Of a DNA stretch of 64,000 nt, positions 28,001 through 37,190 are shown one piece after another; position 1 is the stretch's first letter, and each line of letters opens with the position of its first letter. The notes beneath the pieces are model-generated. The model saw only the letters and a program-made list of their open reading frames with translations, did not search any database and was not told the origin of the DNA. Origin of the DNA: Dyadobacter jejuensis (GTDB lineage Bacteria > Bacteroidota > Bacteroidia > Cytophagales > Spirosomataceae); contig NZ_QGDT01000003.1 of assembly GCF_003149085.1 (NCBI RefSeq), forward strand, positions 248,001 through 312,000. Direction: 5' to 3'. Both the position numbers and the translations under genes were made by a program.

Positions 28001-28710
28001 ATGCCCTGCTAGTAAAGCCTAAGACCACCGATGCCCAACCATGGAGCGACTTAGAGAAGCTGCGTTATGAACAGGAGGTCGTGGGTTTCTACATTTCCGG
28101 ACACCCCTTAGATTCATTTCGAATAGAGCTCGAAAACTTCTGTACCTGCACCGCCGACCAAGTGATGCTGATACCGGAAGGTGAGAAACGCCCGCGAAAC
28201 TACGATAAAGAAATTAGCATAGGGGGTATTGTGACCAGTGCCATGGAGAGAACTTCTAGGAATGGTAATACCTTTATGATCTTTCGGATTGAGGATTATG
28301 GAGGTTCTATAGAAATACTCTTAGGTGGGGAGGATTATATCCGTTTTAAAAATTACCTTCAAGTCGGGCATTTTCTTCATATTAAAGGCCGGGTTCAGAA
28401 TCGCTGGAAACAAGAGGACAATTTTGAATTTAAGGTATTGCACATTCAGTTATTAACTGAAATTCGTGAAAAACTATGCCGTAAAATCAAGGTAAATTTA
28501 CCCCTGGAGTTTATCGATGAGCGGACTATTCAAATATTGAAGGAAACATTTGAAAGTAACCCTGGAAGTTGTGCGCTGAATGTGGTGGTGGTGGATCAAG
28601 AATCGAGAATGGAAGTTGAGTTGCTCTCGAGGGGCTTTCGGGTGGCGCCCAGCAATGAGCTTTTTAAAACGCTCGGGCTCATGGACGGGGTGAAGTTTTA
28701 TTTGAATTGA
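25060..28710 (+). CDS. dnaE: DNA polymerase III alpha subunit
   Basis: This is the replicative polymerase subunit, 1216 residues. The N-terminal PHP domain starts FSHLHCHTQFS and keeps its His residues. The palm contains GPGRGSAAGS (about 387-397) and the catalytic aspartates in PDIDTDFDD (D430, D432). Thumb, fingers (YRPGPL) and a tandem helix-hairpin-helix region follow. An OB fold (about 1010-1090) and a variable C-terminal domain close the protein. It is DnaE1-type, without the exonuclease insertion of PolC. trxA lies 85 bases downstream. Confidence 0.97.
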   Translation: MQFSHLHCHTQFSLLDGAADIKKLFKKAKADNMPAVAITDHGNMFGVFEFVAEGNKQGIKPIVGCEFYVVEDRHIRQFTKEKKDVRHHQLLLAKDEIGYKNLVKMCSLGYIEGMYGKYPRIDKELIVKYHQGLIATTCCIGAIIPKTILRKGEAEAEKEFRWWLDLFGEDFYVELQRHEIRDQLIVNDVLIRLARKYNVKIIASNDSHYVDQEDWNAHDILLCINTGDKQSTPKSKDFDDEKGIPKGSRFAFYNDQFYFKNTQEMMSLFNDLPESIDNTNEIVGKIKNLDLRKDILLPNFPIPDEFKTHTLSEMVGKKELTADVLNQWEYLRHLTFEGAKAKYGTITAQIEDRLNFELDTIRNMGFPGYFLIVADFIDAGRKMGVFIGPGRGSAAGSVVAYCTGITNIDPIKYDLLFERFLNPDRISLPDIDTDFDDEGRQKVIDYVVKKYGYNQVAQIVTYGTMAAKSAIKDVSRVMDLPLFEANTLAKLVPDKPSYGMTLNRIFTAPLDGEGSLLKKEGISPEELDNVKKMRSIIAGNDLQASVLQEAKRLEGTVRNTGIHAAGIIIAPSDLTEIIPVSTSKDSEFLITQYQGKIIEDAGVIKMDFLGLRNLTIIKEALRLIKRNHGTDIVIDDIPLDDKKVFELFQKGETNAIFQFESDGMKKYMRELIPDRFEHLIAMNALYRPGPLAYIPNFIRRKNGQEEITYDLPELEEFLADTYGITVYQEQVMLLSQKLGGFTKGQADTLRKAMGKKQIETLHKLKGDFMKGGGEKGLDLKKLEKIWTDWEAFASYAFNKSHSTCYAFVAYQTAYLKAHYTAEYMSAVLTSSLGNIEKITFFMEECKSQGLVVLGPDINESDRQFNANDKGEIRFGLAGVKGSGDAAVESIIEERDLNGPFKDIFDFITRVNLRTVNKKTIESLAYAGAFDCFTEYHRANFFAHEPNETGTFIERLIRYANNFHSEKNSAQATLFGAFGGNDALLVKPKTTDAQPWSDLEKLRYEQEVVGFYISGHPLDSFRIELENFCTCTADQVMLIPEGEKRPRNYDKEISIGGIVTSAMERTSRNGNTFMIFRIEDYGGSIEILLGGEDYIRFKNYLQVGHFLHIKGRVQNRWKQEDNFEFKVLHIQLLTEIREKLCRKIKVNLPLEFIDERTIQILKETFESNPGSCALNVVVVDQESRMEVELLSRGFRVAPSNELFKTLGLMDGVKFYLN

Positions 28711-28795
28711 TTTTGTGCTCTTCAAACTGGGAACTTTTAAACGGTAAAATTGATTAATCATACAACTTATTAATAACCAAGAAACAGAACTTAAA

Positions 28796-29128
28796 ATGGG
28801 AAAAGCACTAGAAATTACCGATAGCACCTTTGAAGAATTGATCCAGAGCGAAAAACCAGTACTTGTAGACTTTTGGGCAGAGTGGTGCGGGCCTTGTAAA
28901 ATGATAGGACCGGTGGTTGAAGAATTGGCCGGCGAATATGAAGGCAAAGCTATTATCGGTAAGATGGACGTGGATATGAATTCGGCAATTCCAGCCAAGT
29001 TTGGTATCCGTAGTATTCCTACACTTATGATATTTAAAGGGGGCCAATTGGTCGATAAAGTGGTTGGGGTAGTTCCTAAAACGACTTTGGAAGAGAAACT
29101 TAAGGCCCAAATCGTAGCGACCGTTTAA
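28796..29128 (+). CDS. trxA: Thioredoxin
   Basis: A classical 110-residue cytosolic thioredoxin with redox motif WCGPC (30-34) in the usual [10 protein letters not shown] context. The cis-proline loop RSIPTLMIF and a terminal amphipathic helix are present. It reduces protein disulfides with electrons from thioredoxin reductase, which is not in this window. It has no signal peptide. It follows dnaE by 85 bases and is closed by an intrinsic terminator. Confidence 0.97.
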   Translation: MGKALEITDSTFEELIQSEKPVLVDFWAEWCGPCKMIGPVVEELAGEYEGKAIIGKMDVDMNSAIPAKFGIRSIPTLMIFKGGQLVDKVVGVVPKTTLEEKLKAQIVATV

Positions 29129-29152
29129 TTGTTATTGATTGAATATAATAGT

Positions 29153-29183
29153 AGAGGCAGGATGCGAGCATCCTGCCTCTTTT
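29153..29183. terminator. Intrinsic terminator after trxA
   Basis: A perfect 13-base arm (29153-29165) pairs with 29168-29180 and is followed by TTTT. It separates trxA from the converging aldose epimerase-like gene, whose stop is at 29195. Confidence 0.85.
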
Positions 29184-29194
29184 GTATGATGAAC

Positions 29195-30085
29195 CTACTG
29201 CTCGATGCCTTCGCTGATCTGAATGGTAAATTTCGCTTCATAACTTTCCTTCCCTGCTAGGCTTAGCATACCTTCCTTTTGTAATAGGTCGTGGTTAGTA
29301 TCTGCAGCATCGGCTATTCCCTGCCAAGGTTCTATACAGACGAAATCGCCGTTAGGCTTGGCCCATATCCCTAAATAAGGGAAATCATGAAAGGAAACCT
29401 GCACTTGGTCCGTACTCGAATGACTCTTTAGGGTTACTTTTTTAGATTTTAAATTCTTAAAAATCAGGGCATCACCTGCAAATAATTCATGACTAAGCGG
29501 GAGGTATTTGGTGTTCTGTAACATGGGTTTGGTGCTTTTTAAGACCAAGCCCTGCTCGTCTAACAACCAAGTAGGCTCTGTTTCGGACTTCTCAAACTCT
29601 AAATAATAATCGGAATAGGATTCCCCTTCGTTAATGGGGCATTTGAAGGCCGGATGCCCACCCAGCGAAAAATACAGGGCCGCCTCACCGGGGTTAACGA
29701 TGGTATGTTCGACTATAATTTGATTCTTGTTGAGGCGATAACGAATAAAAAATTCGAATTGAAAAGGATATACTTTCCAGGTCTGATCGTCATACGTTAA
29801 AGAATAGCATAAAGAGTCGGAAGTTTTTTCGACCAGGGTGATACGCTCATTATTTCGGACGAAGCCATGTCGGGGTAGTGGTATCTTCTGTTCATAATAA
29901 CGTACATAACCATCTTTTACCGCGCCAATGGCAGGGAAAAGTACTGGTGCATGGCTGCCCCAGATTGCCGGGTCGGCATTCCATAGGAAATCCTTGCCCG
30001 ATGATTTAGATTTTATTTCGCATAATTCAGCTCCTTTGGTCAAAACCGATATTTGTAAATATTCATTTGAAATCGTTTCTCGCAT
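29195..30085 (-). CDS. Aldose 1-epimerase family protein (LacX-like)
   Basis: The 296-residue protein has the beta-sandwich of galactose mutarotases. The catalytic-type His is in GGHPAFKCP (about 150), and RHGFVRN and the C-terminal WQGIAD are conserved in the LacX/YeaD-like branch. It would interconvert alpha and beta anomers of a sugar or sugar phosphate; the substrate is unknown. There is no signal peptide. It follows the aminotransferase by 47 bases in the same direction and may be its operon partner, though no metabolic link is obvious. Confidence 0.85.
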   Translation of the reverse strand: MRETISNEYLQISVLTKGAELCEIKSKSSGKDFLWNADPAIWGSHAPVLFPAIGAVKDGYVRYYEQKIPLPRHGFVRNNERITLVEKTSDSLCYSLTYDDQTWKVYPFQFEFFIRYRLNKNQIIVEHTIVNPGEAALYFSLGGHPAFKCPINEGESYSDYYLEFEKSETEPTWLLDEQGLVLKSTKPMLQNTKYLPLSHELFAGDALIFKNLKSKKVTLKSHSSTDQVQVSFHDFPYLGIWAKPNGDFVCIEPWQGIADAADTNHDLLQKEGMLSLAGKESYEAKFTIQISEGIEQ

Positions 30086-30132
30086 GGCAGAAAACCGGGT
30101 GTTAGTTTATAAAAAGGACTAGCGTAATGGGG

Positions 30133-31347
30133 TTATAGGGTGTCTAATACTTGGCATATGGTGCTACAAGCCTCCCTAATCTCATGATCTTGGATGGTCA
30201 GTGGCGGGGCTAAGCGCATAGCATCGTCGCAAAACAGGAACCAATCGGTAATGAGTCCTCTTTCAATGCAACGATCGATGGTAGTTTTAAGGATATCAAA
30301 CGATTCCATTTGGACGGCCAACATCAATCCCTTCCCTCTAACTTCCTTTATACGCTCATGGACAAGTAGCGATTTGAAAAGCGCTCCTTTGGCAATGGCT
30401 TTTTTAGCCAGGTCATCGTGGATGGTCACTTGCAGGGCTGCCAAGGAGGCGGCACAGCTTACCGGATGGCCGCCAAAGGTGGTGATATGACCTAATACAG
30501 GATTGTTTTTCAGTACTTGCATAATCGTTTGAGGGGCCATAAATGCACCAATAGGCATGCCTCCCCCCATGGCTTTTGCACTTAAAAGAATGTCGGGGTA
30601 AATATTATAGTCTTCAAATGCCCAAAATGTTCCGGTTCGGCCAAAACCCGTTTGAATTTCATCTAAGACCAAAAGGGTCCCTGTTTGCGTGCATCGGCTC
30701 CGTAGGGCTTGGAAGTACCCACTGGAGGCGAGACGTATTCCCGATTCGCCCCCTACTATTTCTATGATTACTGCCGCTGTTTTTTGGGTGATCTGGTCAA
30801 GGTCCGACTCCACTCCATGACTGATCTGACTGATGCCGGGTAGTAAGGGCCTGAAGTTTGATTTGAAATATTCGGCTCCCGAAAGGCTTAAAGCCCCTTG
30901 CGTTGCCCCATGATAGGCGTTAGTACAGGATATAAATTCGCTTCTTCCAGTAAATCTTTTTGCCAGCTTCATGGCGCCCTCCACCGCTTCGGTGCCTGAG
31001 TTAGTGAAGTAGATATGGTCGATGGGCCCGTAGGGAGCCTGGCTTGCCGTCGTTTTATTGAGGGTTTCGGCCAAGGCTGCTGCCAGTTGGGTTTGGCTGC
31101 CTTGTACGAATTCCCCGTATACCAACAAATGCATGTGTTTGTTGAGCTGTTCGTGGATGGCCTTCAAGACCTCAGGGTGCCTATGGCCAATATTGCTCAC
31201 GCCTATGCCAGATATCAGGTCCAGATATTGCTTGCCGTCGTTGTCTATGAGATAGAGCCCTTCGGCTCGTTCTATTTCTAAAGCCAATGGTGTATCTGAG
31301 GTTTGCGCTATATTTTGAAAAAATAATTGTCTTTGACTTATGTGCAT
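30133..31347 (-). CDS. Class III pyridoxal-phosphate aminotransferase
   Basis: The 404-residue enzyme has the class III (acetylornithine/ornithine aminotransferase) layout. FTNSGTEAVEGAMKLAK binds the cofactor phosphate, AYHG contacts the ring, and LDEIQTGFGRTG holds the conserved Asp. The Schiff-base Lys is K258 in SAKAMGGG. Relatives act on acetylornithine, ornithine, 4-aminobutyrate or lysine. No arginine pathway gene is nearby, so the substrate stays open. It lies 118 bases downstream of the ATP-grasp gene and 47 bases upstream of the epimerase-like gene. Confidence 0.88.
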   Translation of the reverse strand: MHISQRQLFFQNIAQTSDTPLALEIERAEGLYLIDNDGKQYLDLISGIGVSNIGHRHPEVLKAIHEQLNKHMHLLVYGEFVQGSQTQLAAALAETLNKTTASQAPYGPIDHIYFTNSGTEAVEGAMKLAKRFTGRSEFISCTNAYHGATQGALSLSGAEYFKSNFRPLLPGISQISHGVESDLDQITQKTAAVIIEIVGGESGIRLASSGYFQALRSRCTQTGTLLVLDEIQTGFGRTGTFWAFEDYNIYPDILLSAKAMGGGMPIGAFMAPQTIMQVLKNNPVLGHITTFGGHPVSCAASLAALQVTIHDDLAKKAIAKGALFKSLLVHERIKEVRGKGLMLAVQMESFDILKTTIDRCIERGLITDWFLFCDDAMRLAPPLTIQDHEIREACSTICQVLDTL

Positions 31348-31465
31348 TTCGAAAGTAACGTACTTTTTAAAAGTATTGGTTGGTTTGAAAGTTTAAAAGT
31401 AATAAAAGTATGATAGGGCTTGGTGCGAATGGAATGGCCTATAAGCAATGCGGAATGTTTGGTTA

Positions 31466-32575
31466 TCAATCGGCCGGTAAATCCTGGTTCGAGGCTGCGC
31501 CACCAGGCTTCTTGGAGGTGGTGGATTTTTTGGCCGACATGGGCGCTTTGGTTCCTGCTTTCTTAGGGCTGGTGCTTTCTCGACGGGCTTTTGGGGTTGG
31601 CTTTTCTGGGTGGTCAATAGCTGAGCCAAGGATGCTTTCTCTAAGGAAAGTACCCCAGGTAAGGTTTGTCTGATTAGGTTCTACCTTTTGAGCACGGGCA
31701 ATGGCCATGTTGGCAGTGGCCTCCACAATCCATTCAAAGTAATCGGGGCCTACGGAGTACATGTCCACATCGGGCGACGGATTACAAAAGTTGATGGCAT
31801 AGGGGACATGGTCTTTGACGGCGAACTCTACCGCATTCATATCGTAGCCAAGGGCTTCATTGAGTCGTAAGGTGTCATTTTTCATACGGTCCAATACTTG
31901 CTGGTGCTCGGGAGTTGCCGCGGGCATTTCGATGGCATAGCGAAGGTGGTGTGGATGGCGTGGCTCATAAGGCATAATGAGTACCTCTTTCCGATCTACA
32001 CATATACACCTATAATAGGCCTCGAAATTAATTTCTTGCTGCAGCAACATGGCTTCTTGGCCCGTCTGCTCGTGCTTGTTCCATAAGTCCTGTGGATTTA
32101 GCACCCTAAAAGTTTTTGTGCCCATCCTATTTCGATGAGGCTTAAGCATGGCTGGGAACCCTATCTGCCGAAACATTTCCTCCCAAGCCATGGGAAAGGC
32201 TAGGTTTCTAAATGAGTTCTCGTTGGTGCCGTCGGGTCGCTCCTTGGAAGGGAGCAATACGGTTTTAGGGACCGAAATGCCGATTTTTTCTGCTAAAGAA
32301 TTGTTGAAATAGTGCTCATCCATACCAGTCCAAAAGGGGTTGTTGAGTACTGCTGTTCCTCCTAGTGCCGCATTTTTAAGGAAGGCCGAATAGAATGGTA
32401 TTTCCTGGGCTATTCGATCCACGATGACCGCATAGCCCAGCGGGTGTCCGTTCGATACCATATCTATTTGTACACTTTCTGCTAAAATTCCTGGAATGTT
32501 TTTGCCGTTGATCCTGTCAATCACGGCATGGGGAAAGGTGTTTTCTGATCCAAATAATACTCCGATCTTTTTCAT
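31466..32575 (-). CDS. ATP-grasp ligase-like protein with Lys/Pro-rich C-terminal tail
   Basis: The 369-residue protein resembles RimK/glutathione-synthetase type ATP-grasp enzymes. An N-terminal pre-ATP-grasp domain starts MKKIGVLFGSENTF. ATP-binding lysines are suggested by PAMLKPHRNRMG, and the metal-binding end of the fold by NAVEFAVKD and YAINFCNPSPD. The product and both substrates are unknown; such enzymes join a carboxylate to an amine via an acyl phosphate. The last 45-50 residues are a Lys/Ala/Pro/Ser tail that looks disordered and could bind nucleic acid or acidic surfaces. An upstream TTG (32629) is in frame, but the ATG matches the start of the fold. Confidence 0.75.
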   Translation of the reverse strand: MKKIGVLFGSENTFPHAVIDRINGKNIPGILAESVQIDMVSNGHPLGYAVIVDRIAQEIPFYSAFLKNAALGGTAVLNNPFWTGMDEHYFNNSLAEKIGISVPKTVLLPSKERPDGTNENSFRNLAFPMAWEEMFRQIGFPAMLKPHRNRMGTKTFRVLNPQDLWNKHEQTGQEAMLLQQEINFEAYYRCICVDRKEVLIMPYEPRHPHHLRYAIEMPAATPEHQQVLDRMKNDTLRLNEALGYDMNAVEFAVKDHVPYAINFCNPSPDVDMYSVGPDYFEWIVEATANMAIARAQKVEPNQTNLTWGTFLRESILGSAIDHPEKPTPKARRESTSPKKAGTKAPMSAKKSTTSKKPGGAASNQDLPAD

Positions 32576-32667
32576 TTTTGGGGACTTTAGCGATGCCAGT
32601 AAATAAAACAAAATACACTTGATCGGCAAATGCCGCGATTCTGGCCGTAAACCAAGGAAAGATACAA

Positions 32668-32715
32668 AATTAATACTGCATCGGCAACGAGGGCATTGCC
32701 GATGCGGTATTAATT
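32668..32715 (-). terminator. Terminator after the LuxC-like gene
   Basis: Arms 32670-32687 and 32696-32713 pair with a single T/G mismatch. The minus-strand exit reads TTAATTTTG. That exit also contains a TAnnTTTG box (32665-32672), so the end of one unit may overlap the promoter of the ATP-grasp gene. Confidence 0.7.
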
Positions 32716-32739
32716 ATTAAACCCTCCATCGAGAGGTTT

Positions 32740-33765
32740 TTATCCAAGTGAGCTTAAGAACTTCATGGTATCTACATTGTCGGCATAATCGGACAGGCCT
32801 GGCGACTGGCTTTTTCCCATTTCAATAGAATGAGGCCAATTTAACTGGGAGGAGGAAATAACACACTGTATTTTTTCCTGTTGATCTACGAGTGATTCTT
32901 CGATATCAGTCAATCGCTCGTACCGCTGGTAATGTAGCATACTTATGGGGGAAACCAGTGCTGGGCTCTCTGTAAGTATTAGGAAGCCATTGTCAAAGTG
33001 AGGGACTCTATTGATGAGTACGATTGATTTATTGTATTCATAATTGTTAAAGTATTTATGATGATTTAAAAATCGATCGGCCATAGGTTCTATTGCCTCA
33101 TAAAAGGGCGTAAATTCATAGTCCTTTGGGACATATATTTTAGAGACGTTACGACAGCCAAGTCCATAATATTTTAGAACGTCTTCGCCTAAGGCCTTCA
33201 GTTCTTCGTGGGTCTCCTCTCCGGTCAGAATGGCGATAGAGGTTCGGTTTTTGCGAATGATATGGGGTTTCTTCGCGAAGTAGTAATGAAAGTACCTGGC
33301 TGTGTTGTCACTACCCGTGGCAATATAGGCATCCGCTTCGTTGAGTCTGTCGACGATTTGTATCTGTTCGGCTAGGCTTGGTTCGAAGCTGATCAGCTTT
33401 TGAAGGAGCAGTAGCATGAGCGCTTGGTCGTCGGTGCTGGGCTTAGCCAGTAAAGTGTGGCCTGAGGCCAGTACACATAGTACATCGTGAAAGCCCACGG
33501 CGGGGATATTGCCCGCCATCACTACACCTACTTTACAGGGTGAATTTGGTAGCGGGTATTTTTCCAGCCAGGCTTCCAGCTTATTTTTTCTTAGATATTG
33601 CTCAGCCAGGGCGAGCAAGGACTGTTGGACTAGCTCGGGTTTAAACCAATTGTTTTTGAGGTAGGCCGCCTGGCACCAGTCCGATAAAATGGCTTGGTTT
33701 TGCGGGTCTTCTATAAAGGAACCCAATTGGGTGAATGCATTTATTTGCTTAATTCTTGAAATCAT
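32740..33765 (-). CDS. Acyl-CoA reductase, LuxC family
   Basis: The 341-residue protein matches the LuxC acyl-CoA/acyl-ACP reductase family (PF05893), related to aldehyde dehydrogenases. VMAGNIPAVGFHDVL and the GSDNTARYF motif build the nucleotide site. The catalytic Cys is in GLGCRNVSKIYVP (about residue 204). It would reduce a fatty acyl thioester to an aldehyde with NADPH. There is no lux operon; light production is not implied. It diverges from a ferredoxin gene (33897). I recall the same divergent pair from other Bacteroidota, which hints at a functional link. Confidence 0.85.
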   Translation of the reverse strand: MISRIKQINAFTQLGSFIEDPQNQAILSDWCQAAYLKNNWFKPELVQQSLLALAEQYLRKNKLEAWLEKYPLPNSPCKVGVVMAGNIPAVGFHDVLCVLASGHTLLAKPSTDDQALMLLLLQKLISFEPSLAEQIQIVDRLNEADAYIATGSDNTARYFHYYFAKKPHIIRKNRTSIAILTGEETHEELKALGEDVLKYYGLGCRNVSKIYVPKDYEFTPFYEAIEPMADRFLNHHKYFNNYEYNKSIVLINRVPHFDNGFLILTESPALVSPISMLHYQRYERLTDIEESLVDQQEKIQCVISSSQLNWPHSIEMGKSQSPGLSDYADNVDTMKFLSSLG

Positions 33766-33817
33766 TATAAAATTAATGGAGAAAATGTTAAACCCTGAAT
33801 GGATTCAAAATTTCTGA

Positions 33818-33847
33818 TTGTTGTGAAACTTTAAATAGTTATATTTG
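33818..33847 (+). promoter_or_regulatory. Promoter of the ferredoxin gene
   Basis: TTG (33818-33820), exactly 19 bases, then TATATTTG (33840-33847). This is the closest match to the Bacteroidota sigma-A consensus in the window. Confidence 0.7.
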
Positions 33848-33857
33848 TTGTCTGTAA

Positions 33858-34247
<390 letters not shown>

Positions 34248-34271
34248 CAACCTGTAGAGCTTACCGTTAAG

Positions 34272-34297
34272 AAACCCGCCATATGGCGGGTTTTTTT
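34272..34297 (+). terminator. Intrinsic terminator after the ferredoxin gene
   Basis: AAACCCGCC and GGCGGGTTT pair around ATAT and lead straight into a run of seven T (34291-34297). This is a textbook rho-independent terminator. Confidence 0.92.
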
Positions 34298-34514
34298 GTG
34301 TTTATGCCTCTCCGAAAATTGTAGTATATGCATAATATTTAATTCCTCTCATTTTTTATTGAAGTAGATAAAATTTGGTTAAAATAGAAAAGACAGAATA
34401 TATTAAAAGTTTTTAAAAAGTATATAAAATTTAAATTGCATAGTTATTTGGTAGGAAAATAGAGTATTATTACTAGAAAATGTCTGAAATTTGGATATTA
34501 TTCACCCTAAAAAT

Positions 34515-34544
34515 TTGATATTTATTATTTTTCAACAATATTTG
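34515..34544 (+). promoter_or_regulatory. Candidate promoter of the porin-amtB operon
   Basis: TTG (34515-34517), 19 bases, then AATATTTG (34537-34544), one mismatch from TAnnTTTG. The leader would be about 40 bases. Confidence 0.45.
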
Positions 34545-34592
34545 ATGTCAAATGTAATCCGGAAAAAATAAATCACCTTACAGAATAAAATT

Positions 34593-35798
34593 ATGAAAAA
34601 AGTCTATTGTACAGTATTATCATTGATGGTCTCGTTATTGGGTTTTGCAAATACCGAAGGAGACAAGAAAAATGAAAAAGTAACTGAAGCCGTTACGTCA
34701 GTTACCGAGGTACAGGAAAATGAAGAGGTTCAAGGCGCTTTTTCTTTTTCGGGTTATTTGGATTCATACTATTCGGCTAACTTTAACAGGCCAATGTCTC
34801 GGTCCAACACAGGAGCTTCGAACGCTAGGGTGTTCGATATTAAGTCGGGTGAATTTCAGATAGGGTTGGTGCAGGCCAAGGTAGCCTATACCAACAGCAA
34901 GTCTGAAGCCGTGGTTGATCTTACTTTTGGACCCAATGCAAATATGGGTAATTATGGAAATGCATTGTTTAGCACGGCTCTGGCTATTAAGCAGGCATAT
35001 TTCACGTACAATTTTTCAGACAAATTCTCGATGACCGCTGGTCAGTTTGGTACCCATATCGGATATGAGGTAATAGACGCCCCAGCCAACTTTAACTACT
35101 CTCTTTCTAATTTGTTTAATAACGGGCCTTTCTACCACACAGGTCTTAAAGCTACTTATGCTTTCTCTGACAGGGCTTCTCTAATGGTAGGGGTGGTCAA
35201 CAATGTGGATGGTCTTGGTGATAACAACCGCAAGAAAGGGATTATCAGTCAGTTGTATTTCGCTCCTGTAGCCGACTGGAATGTGTATTTGAACTTTATT
35301 AATAGCAATGAGGCCAACCCTGGTGCCGATGGTAAGGAGCCTGATGCATTCTATCGCGTACTCGACCTTACAACAAGTTACCAAGTTTCCGACAAGTTGC
35401 TACTGGGTGTTAATGCCGCATATGGTGCCCAAAAAGGCGACTATCAAGGAGGTGGCGGTCCATCTGACTCTGAATCATGGGGTGGATTTGCACTTTATTC
35501 GAATGTATCCCTATCCGATAACTTTGGACTTGGAGCACGTTACGAGTATTTCAATAACGACAGTGGTGTAAGAGGCCTGGTAAACAGGGCTGGAATGGGT
35601 ACACATGTGAGTTCTTATACCATTTCAGGTAATATCTCTTTAGCCGACGGACATATTTTGGTGAAGCCTGAGTTTCGCTTAGATGCTTATCCTAAACTTT
35701 CAGGATCCAATGAGGCCCAGCAGTTTGAGGATTCTGATGGCAACTTTACCAAAAATAGCCAAACAACCTTCGGAATGGCTTTTATTTACCAATTCTAA
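34593..35798 (+). CDS. Outer-membrane beta-barrel porin
   Basis: The 401-residue protein has a clear Sec signal peptide (cleavage near residue 19-20, after GFAN) and an acidic linker. A barrel of alternating polar/aromatic strands starts at FSGYLDSYYSANF and ends in the terminal Phe of FIYQF, the outer-membrane insertion signal. It resembles the putative porins (OmpL-like) often found beside ammonium transporters in Bacteroidota. amtB begins 53 bases downstream in the same direction. The pair suggests passage of ammonium or another small N compound across the outer membrane; this is inference from context. Confidence 0.82.
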   Translation: MKKVYCTVLSLMVSLLGFANTEGDKKNEKVTEAVTSVTEVQENEEVQGAFSFSGYLDSYYSANFNRPMSRSNTGASNARVFDIKSGEFQIGLVQAKVAYTNSKSEAVVDLTFGPNANMGNYGNALFSTALAIKQAYFTYNFSDKFSMTAGQFGTHIGYEVIDAPANFNYSLSNLFNNGPFYHTGLKATYAFSDRASLMVGVVNNVDGLGDNNRKKGIISQLYFAPVADWNVYLNFINSNEANPGADGKEPDAFYRVLDLTTSYQVSDKLLLGVNAAYGAQKGDYQGGGGPSDSESWGGFALYSNVSLSDNFGLGARYEYFNNDSGVRGLVNRAGMGTHVSSYTISGNISLADGHILVKPEFRLDAYPKLSGSNEAQQFEDSDGNFTKNSQTTFGMAFIYQF

Positions 35799-35851
35799 TA
35801 TCTTAATCTAATTTTATACCTTCTTAATTAATCCCAAAAAAACCTCTTTAT

Positions 35852-37171
35852 ATGGAAAAGCGTAATTATATCCCGCTGATTATTTTGTTAGCGATCAGTT
35901 TAATAGGTGTATTTGTTCCAAATGTGCCTACCCAGATCGTAACAGAGGGCATTGACTCCGGTGACACCGCATGGTTGCTTGTAGCTTCTGCTCTAGTATT
36001 ATTAATGACTCCAGGACTTGCCTACTTTTATGGGGGTATGGTCAACAACAAGAATGTGATTTCGACGATGCTTCAAAGCTTTATTGCCATGGGGGTCATA
36101 TCGGTTGTATGGGTATTGGTAGGTTTTAGCCTAGCCTTCGGTGACGATATCGGTGGTTTTGTTGGAAACCCTACAACTTACTTTATGTTCCAAGGTGTTT
36201 TGGACGCACCCGCTTGGGGAACCATTCCATTTGCTTTGTTTGCCATGTTCCAAATGAAGTTTGCCGTAATTACTCCAGCCTTGGTGACGGGGTCTATGGC
36301 CGAGCGTGTTAATTTCCGTTCTTATGTGCTGTTTATGATTCTTTTCGGAATCTTTATCTATTCTCCACTGTGCCATATGACATGGCATGAAGATGGCCTA
36401 CTATTCAACATGGGGGTTCTTGACTTTGCAGGTGGAACTGTTGTACATATGTCGGCTGGTTGGGCCGCTCTTGCCGGTGCCATGTACCTTAAAAGACGTA
36501 AGTCGTTGATGGACGACCATGTATTGCCTCCTGCTAACATCCCATTCGTACTATTGGGTACTGGATTGCTATGGTTCGGTTGGTTCGGTTTCAATGCTGG
36601 TTCTGCTCTTTCTGCTGGTCCTTTGGCCGTAGCCGCCTTTGCTAACACCAATACCGCCGCAGGTGCCGCAGGTTTGGCTTGGGTATTATTCGATGTATCT
36701 AAAGGTAAAAAAGTGTCTGCCCTTGGTTTCTGTATCGGTGCTGTAGTTGGTCTTGTAGCCATCACACCCGCCGCCGGATTTGTAACCATCCCATCTTCAT
36801 TATTTATTGGTACCATTGCAGGAGTTATTAGTAACTATGTAGCTCACCTACGTACCCGCTCTACTTTGGACGATACCTTAGATGTATTCCCTTGCCATGG
36901 TGTAGGTGGTATGGTAGGTATGGTGTTGACAGGTGTATTTGCTTCATCTGGTGTAAACTCCGCCGTAACCGATCAAGGACTAGCTTTTGGTGAGACTTCA
37001 TTATTTATTAATCATATGATTGCCCTAGTAGGTGTGTCGGCATTCGCCTTCGGTGGATCGATGTTACTTCTTAAAATTACCGATCTTATTTTGCCACTAC
37101 GGGTTTCTGAGCAAGACGAAAAAGATGGCTTGGATGTAAGCCAGCATGATGAGTTTTTGGTAGAAGCGTAA
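35852..37171 (+). CDS. amtB: Ammonium transporter
   Basis: The 439-residue channel-like transporter of the Amt/Rh family has eleven membrane helices after an N-terminal signal-like helix. The pore twin histidines are H199 (VVHMSAGW) and H349 (FPCHGVGGM). Family motifs MTPGLAYFYGG and GWFGFNAGSA are present. It imports ammonium at low external concentration. amtB is normally coupled to glnK (PII), which plugs the channel; no PII gene lies in this window and the short C-terminus is not a fused PII domain. The upstream porin is its likely operon partner. A strong hairpin follows. Confidence 0.96.
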   Translation: MEKRNYIPLIILLAISLIGVFVPNVPTQIVTEGIDSGDTAWLLVASALVLLMTPGLAYFYGGMVNNKNVISTMLQSFIAMGVISVVWVLVGFSLAFGDDIGGFVGNPTTYFMFQGVLDAPAWGTIPFALFAMFQMKFAVITPALVTGSMAERVNFRSYVLFMILFGIFIYSPLCHMTWHEDGLLFNMGVLDFAGGTVVHMSAGWAALAGAMYLKRRKSLMDDHVLPPANIPFVLLGTGLLWFGWFGFNAGSALSAGPLAVAAFANTNTAAGAAGLAWVLFDVSKGKKVSALGFCIGAVVGLVAITPAAGFVTIPSSLFIGTIAGVISNYVAHLRTRSTLDDTLDVFPCHGVGGMVGMVLTGVFASSGVNSAVTDQGLAFGETSLFINHMIALVGVSAFAFGGSMLLLKITDLILPLRVSEQDEKDGLDVSQHDEFLVEA

Positions 37172-37190
37172 AATTTAAGGATGTTATTTC

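Larger units (their letters stand above)
34248..34592. other. 345-base intergenic region before the porin gene
   Basis: It contains the ferredoxin terminator (34272-34297), then about 200 AT-rich bases with no open frame worth calling, and a promoter-like element at 34515-34544. Nothing else is recognised. Confidence 0.6.

Noticed and set aside
32576..32629. TTG start extending the ATP-grasp protein
   Set aside because: The family-like start MKKIGVLFG comes from the ATG at 32575; the extension is hydrophobic leader-like sequence with no support.
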